This document shows positions 8,357 through 17,240 of a stretch of 64,000 nucleotides of DNA, one piece after another. The DNA comes from Bacillus sp. B15-48. Its GTDB lineage: Bacteria; Bacillota; Bacilli; Bacillales; Cytobacillaceae. Both the position numbers and the translations under genes were made by a program. The stretch covers positions 496,001 through 560,000 of the forward strand of contig NZ_WOFU01000004.1 in assembly GCF_016879755.1 (NCBI RefSeq). The letters are read 5' to 3'. Numbering within the stretch: the stretch's first letter is position 1; the number at the start of each line of letters is the position of its first letter. The notes beneath the pieces were generated by a model that saw only the letters and a program-made list of their open reading frames with translations, had not been told where the DNA came from and ran no database searches.

Positions 8357-9382
8357 GTAGCTCCATAAATCATCTTCATTTACTTCCATTAAACGATTTG
8401 CCATTTGCTGCGACCAATAGGCTTCGCCTGTACCTTCATCTCGCCAAGACCACAGTCGTCTTGTGTAATGGTGAAGGCTATGTTCATGGGTCACACCAAT
8501 CGCTGCGTGTACCTGGTGGGCGATTGCTGCCACAGTCTTTGCCGCTTCCTCCACGCGAATTCGAGTATAGCCGACTTCGTTCTCAAGTCGATTGCCAAGA
8601 ATTGCAGCAATCATATTATCAATCGCTGAACTTGTAATCACAGCTTCACCAGCTAAGTTTGCCAAGTGTTGCTGAACTAACTGGAAGCGATGAATCTGAC
8701 GCCCAAACTGTTCGCGTTCCTTTGTGAACTGAACGGTTAATAGATAAGCTTTTTCAATGGCACCAGCCATTAAAGCAGCTCTTGCCGCGGCATCAAGTGA
8801 AATAGAATAGTCAAATTGCTCATTTGTAATTTTGCTCTGTTTCTGAACCGGTACATTGATAAGGGTGACTTGATCCCTTGGTTCGCTTGCCAAGTTCGTA
8901 TTAGGCGCAATCACTGCATCTTTTAATGATACTTGAACGATTTCTAGACCCGAACTCCCCTTAGCAACAGCTACTAAAACATCCACATATCTTGCCCATG
9001 CAACGTTTTCGATTGTTCCGGAGACTGTTCCATTTTCTACGGTTAATGATGGCTGCTCTTCAATCGCATAGGTCGCTTTCCCCGCTGTAATATCAAGGCC
9101 GGCATTTTCAAGAAGAAGGTTCGCAAATGTTGTTTCAACGAATGGAATTGGGACGGCATATTTTCCAACGAGGCGATACAAGTTTAATAGATCATCGAGG
9201 TCACCACCAGCTCCTCCCTGTTTTTCCGAGACAGCTACTCCCAACATTTCGTTGTCTAAAAGAACTTGCCAAACGTCCTCAGACCACTTTCCTTGTTCAA
9301 TCAAATCTACTTTTTCTTTGTCCACTTTATCTTTAAATATTTTCTCTACGACTTTAACAATCATTTCCTTCATTTCGCTCAT
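8321..9382 (-). CDS. Acyl-CoA dehydrogenase-like protein, second subunit of a pair
   Basis: A 353-residue acyl-CoA dehydrogenase fold. REQFGRQIHRFQLVQQHLA is the helical C-terminal-domain signature, and RRLWSWRDEGTGEAYWSQQ follows. It is shorter and more degenerate than its neighbour, and its start overlaps that gene's stop by 4 bases (ATGA). That is the arrangement of two-subunit acyl-CoA dehydrogenases in which one chain carries the active site. FAD-linked desaturation of an acyl-CoA is inferred. The last residues come from a small inserted element, so the natural C-terminus may be altered. Confidence 0.8.
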   Translation of the reverse strand: MSEMKEMIVKVVEKIFKDKVDKEKVDLIEQGKWSEDVWQVLLDNEMLGVAVSEKQGGAGGDLDDLLNLYRLVGKYAVPIPFVETTFANLLLENAGLDITAGKATYAIEEQPSLTVENGTVSGTIENVAWARYVDVLVAVAKGSSGLEIVQVSLKDAVIAPNTNLASEPRDQVTLINVPVQKQSKITNEQFDYSISLDAAARAALMAGAIEKAYLLTVQFTKEREQFGRQIHRFQLVQQHLANLAGEAVITSSAIDNMIAAILGNRLENEVGYTRIRVEEAAKTVAAIAHQVHAAIGVTHEHSLHHYTRRLWSWRDEGTGEAYWSQQMANRLMEVNEDDLWSYLTSFSRSLSVR

Positions 9383-10524
9383 TGTGCTACTACCCCTTTC
9401 GCTACAACTCCGTATAACACTTCAGATGTCCCACCGCGAATCGTAAACCCTGGTGAGTGCAATGTTGATTCCGCCATAAACCGATCAATTTTTCTTTCCG
9501 CCTCAAGACGTGGATACGTTCGAACAAGCAGGCGCGTGATTTCCGGAATGCTTTGTTCAAACTTCGTGCCAATACTTTTTACAAGTGCCGCTGGAATCGC
9601 AACTTCTCCGCCTTCTTCAAGAACTTTTGCGACGCCAATGGAAAGGTTGCGCAGCCCCCACATCCGGGAAATGACTTTAGACGCTTCCTTCATGCCTGCC
9701 GTATCTCCCTGCCTTTTCAATTCAGCAACTAATTCACTAAGTAATGGGAACGTACTTAAAATTCGCTCCGGACCACTTCGCTCAAATGCAAGCTCCGCTA
9801 GTCCCTGAGCCCAACCATTTCCAATCGTGCCGACAACCATAGAATCTGGAACAAAAACATCTTCAAAAATAACGTCATTAAAATGATGTTCTCCAGTCAA
9901 ATACTTAATCGGGTTAATGGTCACTCCATCTGCATGCAGATCGATGATTAATTGGCTCAACCCTTGATGCTTTTTCTCGCCTAATGGCTCGGTCCGAACT
10001 AGCGCCACCATATAGTGTGACGTATGTGCGTTACTACTCCATGTTTTCGCACCATTAACGATCCAGCCTCCGTCGACCTTGACAGCCCGGGTTAAGACAG
10101 AAGCCAAATCAGAGCCACTATTTGGTTCACTCAAACCAATCGCAAAGAAACATTCGCCTTTAATAATCTTCGGCAAGAAAAACTCCCTTTGCTCTTCTGT
10201 ACCATAGCGCAATAAAAGCGGTCCTTGTTGCCGATCCGCAAACCAGTGTGCGGCTACCGGTGCACCAACTGCCAAAAACTCTTCCGTTAATATGTAGCGA
10301 TCAATCGTACTGCGCTCCTGACCACCATATTGTTTTGGCCAAGTCATACCAATCCAACCCTGTTCGCCAATAAGTTTTGAAAAAGCTGGGTCACTACCGC
10401 TTAACCATGAATCGCATTTCGTTTTAAAGGTCCCTTTAGCCAGATGTTCCTGTAAAAACTCTCGTACTTCTAAACGAAACTTCTCTTGTTCCTCTGTAAA
10501 TTCAACTGTTGGTAGATTAAACAT
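9379..10524 (-). CDS. Acyl-CoA dehydrogenase, catalytic-type subunit
   Basis: A 381-residue protein with the three acyl-CoA dehydrogenase domains: AIGLSEPNSGSDLASVLTRA is the FAD-binding signature in the middle, and FTIRGGTSEVLYGVVAKGVV is the C-terminal segment near the usual active site. It uses FAD to introduce an alpha-beta double bond into an acyl-CoA. Translational coupling with the next gene suggests a heteromeric enzyme. It lies between a CoA transferase and an enoyl-CoA hydratase, so the operon would activate, desaturate and hydrate one acid. The substrate (cyclic, branched or aromatic) is unknown. Confidence 0.88.
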   Translation of the reverse strand: MFNLPTVEFTEEQEKFRLEVREFLQEHLAKGTFKTKCDSWLSGSDPAFSKLIGEQGWIGMTWPKQYGGQERSTIDRYILTEEFLAVGAPVAAHWFADRQQGPLLLRYGTEEQREFFLPKIIKGECFFAIGLSEPNSGSDLASVLTRAVKVDGGWIVNGAKTWSSNAHTSHYMVALVRTEPLGEKKHQGLSQLIIDLHADGVTINPIKYLTGEHHFNDVIFEDVFVPDSMVVGTIGNGWAQGLAELAFERSGPERILSTFPLLSELVAELKRQGDTAGMKEASKVISRMWGLRNLSIGVAKVLEEGGEVAIPAALVKSIGTKFEQSIPEITRLLVRTYPRLEAERKIDRFMAESTLHSPGFTIRGGTSEVLYGVVAKGVVAQ

Positions 10525-10613
10525 TTATATCCCCTCCAAAATGATTGTATCGTGGTAACTGTGATTCTATTTTTGTGTGTGATAATCACAGGGAGAAATA
10601 GGCCACCCTATTC

Positions 10614-11303
10614 CTAAATTACCTTGTTTCTTTTTAATTGATTAATCTCTTCTTCGGTAAAGTCTAGATTTTTTAAAATGACATCATTGTGTTCCCCCAC
10701 TAATGGCGGATGAGTTCTCACTTCTGCTGGTGTTCTTGATAATTTTAACGGGCTGCCAACTAATGAAATTGGGCCAGCTGTCGGGTGCTCGATCTCTTGC
10801 ACCATCTTTCGGGCAGCAATTTGTTCATCTTGAAATAATTCTTCAAGATTATTAATCGGCCCAGCCATCGCTTGAATAATATAATCATATCCAGGCAAAT
10901 CCTTATATGGACCGTTTTTGCCAAAGCCAGTGATGGAGCAATGAATGATCTTCGGATTGATTGCTTTTAAGTCTTCATACCCTAAACCCAATCTTTCCAT
11001 CGTTCCGGTTTTGAAATTTTCAATCACAATATCCGATTGATTGATTAATTTTTCAATGATTTCTTTTCCTTGCTCCGTCTTTAAATTAACGGTGATTGCT
11101 TGCTTATTGCGGTTTGCACTCATATAGTAGGCGCTTTCTCCACCGCGATAAGGCGGTCCCCATGCTCTTGTATCATCACTTCCCCCTGGAGCTTTCACTT
11201 TGATCACTTCCGCTCCAAGATCAGAAAGAATCATTGTGCAATACGGGCCTGCTAGCACTCTTGATAAATCCAGTATTTTCAACCCAGCTAACGCGCCTGC
11301 CAT
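10614..11303 (-). pseudogene. CaiB/BaiF-type CoA transferase with in-frame internal deletion
   Basis: The frame is open for 229 residues, but family members have about 390-400. The N-terminal part (LKILDLSRVLAGPYCTMILS, ADLGAEVIKV type) runs to residue 147 (..DYIIQAMAG). There it jumps straight to PINNLEELFQDEQ, normally found near residue 320. The lost piece holds the catalytic Asp of class III CoA transferases. The junction, near base 10862, falls in A-G codons present at both edges, which fits deletion by short homology. As first gene of the acyl-CoA operon its loss of function would need another CoA donor. RBS AAAGGGG is good. I regard it as inactive. Confidence 0.75.
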
Positions 11304-11318
11304 TCCTTCACCCCTTTA

Positions 11319-11430
11319 GAAAACAGAAAAGCCAGTTATATCAAAAAGATCAGAAAGATCCCCTGATATAACTGGCTTAATCTACTCATTTGCTCCGGTT
11401 TGCGAAGTCACATAGATTCTTCAGTTAAAT
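11319..11430 (-). promoter_or_regulatory. Structured leader with terminator before the acyl-CoA operon (riboswitch-like)
   Basis: On the minus strand a closed stem (AACTG/CAGTT plus AATCT/AGATT) encloses the hairpin CTTCG-CAAAC-CGGAG and the sequence ATGAGTAGAT. It is followed by a 14-bp hairpin AAGCCAGTTATATC/GATATAACTGGCTT (11330-11343 with 11366-11379) and TTTTCTGTTTT. The 5' arm of that terminator overlaps the 3' arm of the closing stem, so the two folds exclude each other. The same conserved blocks occur before the LLM monooxygenase at 26530-26661. I match it to no known class. Confidence 0.6.
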
Positions 11431-11669
11431 AAAATAATATTTTAATTGAAAGCAAGTTTGTAAAAAGTTCGCGGATCACGAAAGAGGAAAATCTTTCTAG
11501 AAGCGATTATATTATTATAATAATCACAATAGATTGAATTGTCAACAACTATTTTCAGAAAATTGATACATCCGGACGGTTCTCTTAGGGGACAATCGGA
11601 AGTTTCGTACAAAAAACTCACATGAGCTTTCGCTCCCAACCCATGCATGAAAATTAATCTCCTCAGCCC

Positions 11670-11865
11670 ATAATGTTAGTGACGCAAACAGTTAGTAAAA
11701 CGTGGTCTTTTTTGGTGGCTCGACCCTGTACAAAAAACTGTTTGAGTGAGCTTGGTGTTCAACCCTTTGTTAGCTCTTTCCTTTTGGAAGGATGACTACG
11801 TACAGAAAAATGCTTAGATTCAATCTCACTCACTGTTTGTGATCCTACTTTAAAGGAGAAGTTTT
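11670..11865 (+). ncRNA. Candidate bridge-RNA region of the IS110 element
   Basis: IS110-family elements encode a guide (bridge) RNA in the non-coding end upstream of the transposase. This 196-bp stretch between the upstream acyl-CoA leader and the transposase start has no gene and contains several inverted repeats (for example TTTCCTTTTGGAAGG near 11780). The assignment is positional; loops were not resolved. The 11442-11648 part of the gap shows nothing I can name. Confidence 0.35.
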
Positions 11866-13005
11866 ATGGAAGTTTTTATTGAACGATGCGCTGGTTTAGA
11901 TGTTCATTCTGAAACAATAGTTGCTTGCGTTATAACTGGAAGTCAGAATGAAGAGTTAATCAAAGAGACAGAGACATTTCCTACCTTAACAAAGGATTTA
12001 TATCGTCTCTTAAAATGGCTTGAAAACCATGGTGTTTCCCATATTGCAATGGAAAGCACTGGGGTATATTGGAAGCCTGTATACAATATTTTAGAAGGAT
12101 TCTTTGATATTACACTGGCAAATGCGCAACGAATTAAAAATGTACCAGGAAGGAAAACAGATGTATCTGATGCAGAATGGATTGCTAAATTATTACGACA
12201 TGGATTAATCGAAAAGAGTTTTGTTCCACCAGTTGATATTAGAGAACTTCGGGATTTAACTAGACTCAGGAAGAAATGGATTGGTCACTTAACATCTGAA
12301 AAGAATCGGATTCAAAAGGTATTAGAGTGTTCGAACGTAAAATTGAGCACGGTCATTTCTGATGTTTTTGGCGTTTCGGGGAGAAAACTACTTGAACGAC
12401 TTGTAGAACAGGGTTATGTGGACGCTTCCGATGTAGAAGAAAGAATACACGGCAGAATGGCGCCGAAAAAACAGATGATTACGGATTCTTTGTATGGCAC
12501 ACTTAATGATCATCAGCGTTTCCTAATTCGTCAATCCTGGTCGCACATTGAATACTTAGAAAAGCTTATCAAAGAAATTGAGGAGCGAGTCGATACCTTA
12601 TTACAAAACTATCAAGAGGAACTCCAGTTACTTACAACGATACCAGGAATAAAGAAGGATACTGCAGCAATTATCATTGCCGAGATTGGTGTAGATATGA
12701 GTCAATTTCCTACTTCTCAACACTTAGCTTCCTGGGCTGGTGTTTCGCCAGGTAATAAAGAAAGTGCAGGTAAACGGTATAGCACCAAGACTGTAAAGGG
12801 AAATCCTCATATTAAATCGGCAATGTGCGAGGCTGCGTGGGCTGTTTCTAGGTGTAGGAATAGATGGTTAGCAACGAAATACTGGTCAATAGCTGCAAGA
12901 AGAGGAAAGAAAAAAGCACTCGTTGCACTATCGCACCGAATGCTTCGAATTATTTACTCCATGCTTATAAACAAGGAGCCATTTAAAGAAATGCAAGCTA
13001 ATTAG
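11866..13005 (+). CDS. IS110-family transposase (DEDD type)
   Basis: A 379-residue protein. The N-terminal RuvC-like DEDD domain has Asp12 (GLDVHS), Glu63 (MESTG), Asp99 and Asp102 (KTDVSDAEW). The C-terminal Transposase_20 domain has TIPGIKKDTAAIIIAEIG and WAGVSPGNKESAGKR with the conserved serine region. The length is full and all key residues are present, so it is probably active. It recombines circular IS110 DNA into targets picked by a bridge RNA. The ribosome site AAAGGAG is 6 bases before the ATG. Neighbouring genes on both sides are intact or decayed independently; element ends cannot be fixed because IS110 has no long inverted repeats. Confidence 0.92.
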   Translation: MEVFIERCAGLDVHSETIVACVITGSQNEELIKETETFPTLTKDLYRLLKWLENHGVSHIAMESTGVYWKPVYNILEGFFDITLANAQRIKNVPGRKTDVSDAEWIAKLLRHGLIEKSFVPPVDIRELRDLTRLRKKWIGHLTSEKNRIQKVLECSNVKLSTVISDVFGVSGRKLLERLVEQGYVDASDVEERIHGRMAPKKQMITDSLYGTLNDHQRFLIRQSWSHIEYLEKLIKEIEERVDTLLQNYQEELQLLTTIPGIKKDTAAIIIAEIGVDMSQFPTSQHLASWAGVSPGNKESAGKRYSTKTVKGNPHIKSAMCEAAWAVSRCRNRWLATKYWSIAARRGKKKALVALSHRMLRIIYSMLINKEPFKEMQAN

Positions 13006-13389
13006 TATAACCAAAACCAAATAGAAATATTCAAAGTTACCCTCCAACAGGTACCTCTGCTTTCTTATTGGCTTTTTTAAGTTATTTATAGGGTTTCCTA
13101 CTTTGATCAATGATATACAGGAAACCCGAGGGACTTTTATTTTCACAGAAAAAGGCATATTTGTAAAGTGACAATATAGTTATTAAATATTAAACCCTAC
13201 ACCAGCATAACCCCGTTCTAAATTTAAGACGGGGTTAAAATATAGTTGTTTAATTTGGGATGTAAGATACTCCACTTCACCTAAAAATATAACAATAATG
13301 TCGTTTAAATTATATGTTACTTCACAATCTGACACCCGATTACAATATAAAGTTATGTCATCATATCTTTCATTTTTATATTTAAATCA
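13006..13389. other. Region 3' of the IS110 transposase
   Basis: Probably includes the right end of the IS110 element in its first part. It also holds a hairpin (13208-13237). No gene was found. Confidence 0.4.
13208..13237. terminator. Hairpin, probable bidirectional terminator
   Basis: TAACCCCGT..CT and AAGACGGGGTTA form an 11-12-bp stem with an A/T loop, followed by AAAATATAG on the plus strand. It would end transcription from the IS110 gene. Confidence 0.6.
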
Positions 13390-13596
13390 TCATATCCTCT
13401 TTTTGAAAGATACGGTTACTCTAGCCACCGTTCCTGACTTTGGATAAAGATATAATTGTTGATTGAATTTTACTCCTAAAGGTGCAATTTGATAAATTAA
13501 GTTTAAAATGTTGAAACAATCTAAATCTACTCCATCTTTTAAGCGATTCTTAACACTAATAACTACAATGTTCTCAATGATTTCAAATCTAATCAC
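13390..13596 (-). CDS. Short open frame, 68 residues, unknown
   Basis: The frame starts at a GTG with only a weak ribosome site. The product (IRFEIIENIVVISVKNRLKD, ending SFKKRI) has a plausible amino-acid balance but no recognised motif. It may be the tail of a lost gene. No function is assigned. Confidence 0.3.
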   Translation of the reverse strand: MIRFEIIENIVVISVKNRLKDGVDLDCFNILNLIYQIAPLGVKFNQQLYLYPKSGTVARVTVSFKKRI

Positions 13597-13723
13597 TTTC
13601 TTAAATAGTAGTTGAACTGGTTAGGATTAAAAGTCTGTCTTTTGAAAAATAGAAGCTATCCCGAAATCATAATTAATGACTTGGAGATAGCCCTGGTGCT
13701 CTAACAATTAGGTAAAATACTTT

Positions 13724-14098
13724 TTATTCAGAGACCTTAATTACAATTTTACCAAAAGCACCACTACCTAGATGCTCGTATGCCTTGATAGCCTCGTCGA
13801 ATGAGTATACAGTATCAATCACTGGATAGATATTTAGTTCATTAAAGGCTTTGTTCATGTCATCGAAAGCTTTGCGGTGACCAACATAGATGCCTTGAAT
13901 CTGTGCTTGTTTTGCTAATAATGCAAATAAATTCACTTCTGCCATCTTGCTTTTTAGGAACCCGATAATATAAATATGTCCTTGGGAGTGCAAGTGCCTC
14001 GATTGAACGGTTAATACTATCTCCACCGACAACCTCTAAAATATGGTTAGCGCCTTTGCCATCTGTTAGTTTTAATACCTCTTGTTCCCAATCTGGTT
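13724..14098 (-). pseudogene. Remnant of a zinc-type alcohol dehydrogenase/quinone oxidoreductase (MDR)
   Basis: The C-terminal part reads QGHIYIIGFLKSKMAEVNLF and ends YEHLGSGAFGKIVIKVSE, the end of a medium-chain dehydrogenase. In another frame just upstream lies DWEQEVLKLTDGKGANHILE, which belongs to the same protein, so a frameshift near 14010 breaks it. The N-terminal two thirds are gone; a GGAGG sequence sits just upstream, as if a deletion joined the remnant to a ribosome site. Confidence 0.8.
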
Positions 14099-14230
14099 AC
14101 CTCCTCGTTTAAAATAAAGTAGTCATAACATTAAGACAACTATACATATGTATTATTGACACTTTATTAACTTACCTATCAGTCCACATTGACAGTGTAG
14201 TTTTCTAAAAATGGAAGGAGTCGACAAATA

Positions 14231-14974
14231 ATGACAGAAAAAGCAATGGGGCGTTTAACAAAAGACAAATTTGGATTTTCCATGCCGGTTGATCAGCCAC
14301 TCTATCAAAAACCGCCTTTCTATTATCGAGATTTACACACCATAACAATCACCTATGAAACCGATAAAGATGCGGCGTTAGCGGTATTACCTGAAGGGCT
14401 GGAAATGCCTATTCCTGCGACCACCCGTATTGTTGTAGCCCATCAGCCATTTACAACTTTCGGGCCTTATGAAGAAGCCTATCAATTAATCGATTGTTTG
14501 TGGGAAGGCAAACCATGTATATTTCCAGTTCGAATTCTCTTGGATACAGAAGCTCCAATGGCAGCTGGGCGTGAGTTATGGGGAAACCCGAAAAAATTGG
14601 GACATGTAGAATGGACTCAGGAAAATGAGATTATGCAAGGAGTGGCGGAACGACCAAAAGGAAGCCGAATTTTCACGTTGCTGATGAAGCCGGAACGACC
14701 AGTCGAAATCGCACCTTATGAAATGAATCCTGTGGGTCTTCGTGTGATTCCAAATCCAGAAGAGAGTGCAGAACCTTCTCTGTCTGAATTAATTTTAAAT
14801 ACATGCTATGTGCGTCCAATTGAAGCATGGAGCGGCACAGCCTCCCTTTCATTCGGAGTGCTTTCCGCGTTAGATCCATGGCACACTCTCCCTGTGAAAC
14901 GAGTCATCGATTGTGTTTATGCCCGGGCGGATATGGATGTCGCTCCAAGTGCAAAGATCATTAAGCGGTATTGA
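14231..14974 (+). CDS. adc: Acetoacetate decarboxylase family protein
   Basis: A 247-residue protein with GRELWGNPKKLGHV. The first lysine of the K-K pair (Lys121) matches the Schiff-base lysine (Lys115) of the clostridial enzyme, which turns acetoacetate into acetone and CO2. Other conserved parts are YRDLHTITITYETD and VRPIEAWSGTASL. The length is right. A GGAAGGAG ribosome site precedes the ATG. No CoA transferase or alcohol dehydrogenase partner is intact nearby; the MDR remnant lies upstream on the other strand. Some family members act on other beta-keto acids, so acetone formation is likely but not certain. Confidence 0.88.
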   Translation: MTEKAMGRLTKDKFGFSMPVDQPLYQKPPFYYRDLHTITITYETDKDAALAVLPEGLEMPIPATTRIVVAHQPFTTFGPYEEAYQLIDCLWEGKPCIFPVRILLDTEAPMAAGRELWGNPKKLGHVEWTQENEIMQGVAERPKGSRIFTLLMKPERPVEIAPYEMNPVGLRVIPNPEESAEPSLSELILNTCYVRPIEAWSGTASLSFGVLSALDPWHTLPVKRVIDCVYARADMDVAPSAKIIKRY

Positions 14975-15262
14975 GTCAACAACTCATGACTAAAGTCACG
15001 AGCTTGTGAAGGCAAAAATCGCCTTCTGGTATCAACAGCCCAATATACGCCCATTGGCATACCGATTTAATCACCTTCTTTAAGAGGTGAGCTGTTTGAC
15101 GAGGAACCAAGTAAACCCCGTATTGATGTATCACATGTGCTTGGCTATCGCTACATGCAACGATTTTTGTTCGTGTTGCTTGAACATTTTACGATGCAGA
15201 GCTTTTCCTACATCAACCCTATATGTTCAGTTTTCAAAGAACAATTTCTAGTTATATCTTTG
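14975..15262 (-). mobile_element. Right-end fragment of an IS605-type element (candidate orphan guide-RNA scaffold)
   Basis: These 288 bp are the reverse complement of 33634-33916 with few differences. The outer edge is GTCAACAACTCATGACT, the right-end hairpin sequence also found at the edge of the complete IS605 element (44951). No left end is present on the other side. The element starts on the base after the stop codon of the acetoacetate decarboxylase gene. In IS605-type elements this end encodes the omega RNA used by TnpB. Confidence 0.7.
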
Positions 15263-15307
15263 CAAATGATCTTCAGCAATCGGGCGCGATTGTGAAACAA
15301 AAAGTAA

Positions 15308-15347
15308 AAGGGATGATACGTATTATGTTTAATATGTATCATCCCTT
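15308..15347 (+). terminator. Rho-independent terminator
   Basis: AAGGGATGATAC and GTATCATCCCTT pair, with a 16-base loop, followed by ATTTTTTATG. It may serve the acetoacetate decarboxylase transcript. Confidence 0.75.
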
Positions 15348-15426
15348 ATTTTTTATGACTTTTTACGATTTAGGTCTTGATAAAATTCAAAACATCTATA
15401 TTTACTGCCGGTGGATCTCTCCCTGC

Positions 15427-15505
15427 ACTTAATGGCTCAAACGTCCGCAAATGGTGGCTCAAAACTGCGCACAGCTGGCTCTTTCTCTCCGCAATACTCA
15501 TTTGC
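15427..15505. repeat. Possible remnant of an IS21-type end
   Basis: TGGCTC recurs three times at about 25-bp steps (ATGGCTCAAACGTCCGCA, GTGGCTCAAAACTGCGCA, CTGGCTCTTTCTCTCCGC). Repeated TGGCTCAAA..CCGC blocks are typical of IS21-family ends. A similar set lies at 50059-50140. No IstA or IstB gene is present in the window. Confidence 0.4.
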
Positions 15506-15706
15506 CACACTGGGGGTCAGGCAACAACTTTTTATTATGTATAACGATATATTGTATGACATAATAATGCATCATGAAATGGTAACGATGATTATGATAA
15601 TTTTCGTCAATACTACCTATTCCTTCTCTTAAGTTTTCAATTTATCACGAATACAAACATCATACCAATTTTGATTTTTTTACATTATTTTCTTAAATTG
15701 GACTCA

Positions 15707-16366
15707 TCATGAAATGATCTCATTCATTTGTTTTAACCATTTCCTTTTTCCTTCTAATGGAGTTGGACTTGGATGATAATAAAAAGGGGGACTCTTATAT
15801 TCAATCCCTACAATTCTATCTTGTGGTATTGCAGCAAATGCACGCTCTGCTAAAGTTTTCACTATTGGGTTTGTACCCCAAGCCAAAATAATTGGGCCAT
15901 TGCATTCAGATAGAACTTGGTCCAACTCTTCTTTTCGCTGACTAGAAAATATGCTATGACTTTCAAAACCTACTTTTTTAGCATCATTTAATTTATGTTT
16001 GAACTCTACTAGGTTACCTGCTCGAATGTCAGATAGATTGATTAACAGTACTTTATTCCATTTCTTTAATTGCATAAAACGCATAATTTGGTATTGGGTG
16101 TTATCGGTTTTAGCGAAGGTGAAATTTACAGGAGAGGATTCTCCGACACTTCTTTGTGGAATATGATATGTAGATTTCTTTGGGGTGCATAATCCAGGGT
16201 TCACTAATACAAATATTGCATCATAATTTATTTGATTTTCCATATCTTTTCGATATATTTCTGCATAATTTCTACATTCGAAAAATTGCCTATTTATCTC
16301 CAAATTATAAAAACTACCCTTCACTTCAAACTGTTTCTTTAAATGTTCTGCTTTTACAAACTCCAT
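15707..16366 (-). CDS. DUF1643-like protein
   Basis: A 219-residue soluble protein. It has IFVLVNPGLCTP near residue 52, DNTQYQIMRFMQLKKWNKVL, LINLSDIRAGN and GPIILAWGTNP near residue 158, ending in FYYHPSPTP. This order (N-P motif, R-containing helix, N-L segment, A-W-G, then a His-Pro segment) resembles DUF1643 proteins of unknown function common in accessory regions. A GGAGG-like site precedes the ATG. It is alone on the minus strand. Confidence 0.6.
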   Translation of the reverse strand: MEFVKAEHLKKQFEVKGSFYNLEINRQFFECRNYAEIYRKDMENQINYDAIFVLVNPGLCTPKKSTYHIPQRSVGESSPVNFTFAKTDNTQYQIMRFMQLKKWNKVLLINLSDIRAGNLVEFKHKLNDAKKVGFESHSIFSSQRKEELDQVLSECNGPIILAWGTNPIVKTLAERAFAAIPQDRIVGIEYKSPPFYYHPSPTPLEGKRKWLKQMNEIIS

Positions 16367-16779
16367 AAAATCTCCTCCAAAAAATATTCTTACTTAGAGG
16401 TTAAACATGGATGTATTCATACCTATTATACTAAATAGTAAAAAAACCCTTCTCTAAAAGTGACCTACAACCCATTTGTTAGACACAATTGACTTACAAT
16501 TTGAGATGCTTTTTTGACAAGCATCCTTTATTAACAGGCACTCCCCGAAAATTCTTGTTTCACAGAATGTTTCATGTAGGTTATTTATTCATTCACCTCA
16601 CATATTCTCAATCCTTAATCCACTTATACGAGAACATAATTAGGGATTTCGGAAAATAAATCGGACGAGGATTTTATAATAATTATTTGTAATTAGCACA
16701 TAGTGCAACTAGATGTCTGCATGGTACGAAGTGACAAATATCTCCTTCGAAAACACGCCCGTTAATTGAGGAACCTATT
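16367..16779. other. Intergenic region with small repeats
   Basis: Holds a hairpin GATGCTTTTTTGACAAGCATC (16504-16524), which may be a terminator, and a partial copy (about 16537-16580) of the repeat that flanks the MFS gene near 631 and 2220. No gene was found. Confidence 0.5.
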
Positions 16780-17034
16780 TTAAATAAATCTTGTGACTAA
16801 CACAATCGATAATCCTATCATTATTCCAATATCTGAAGCAAAACGTTTATTGTCTTTTCTCTTTTCTTGTACAGTTATCATCTTCCCAAGTATCACTAAT
16901 ACAAATGCTGTACTGATTATTGAATGACTAAAAGTTGAACTGAATGTAACATCATCAGACATTAGAACTATCGACATTGGAACACCAACTAATAAGACTG
17001 CACTCAAATACAAGAACCATTTCAACTTCTCCAT
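16780..17034 (-). CDS. Small membrane protein, 84 residues, unknown
   Basis: Three hydrophobic segments are seen: residues about 7-24, 40-51 and 68-82, with a basic loop (QEKRKDNKR) between the last two. No family is recognised. The ribosome site is a modest GGGG stretch upstream of the ATG. It stands alone. Confidence 0.5.
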   Translation of the reverse strand: MEKLKWFLYLSAVLLVGVPMSIVLMSDDVTFSSTFSHSIISTAFVLVILGKMITVQEKRKDNKRFASDIGIMIGLSIVLVTRFI

Positions 17035-17240
17035 TTTATAGTCGTTTCCCCCCTTTTATTAATGTAATAACCTTTAATTCTTCTACAACTCTTGTAATAT
17101 AAGCTTAAGTATATTTTTTCACAACCTGAACAAGAATAACATATATATCCAGTTTATCTGGCCCTTAACAAAAAAAGCGTGTCCCTAATCGAGAGATACA
17201 CTCCCTATAGTTTAATACCTGGTTTCTCTTACAAGAATCA

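Noticed and set aside
11442-11648. 68-codon minus-strand frame upstream of the acyl-CoA leader.
   Set aside because: No ribosome site and no recognisable protein features.
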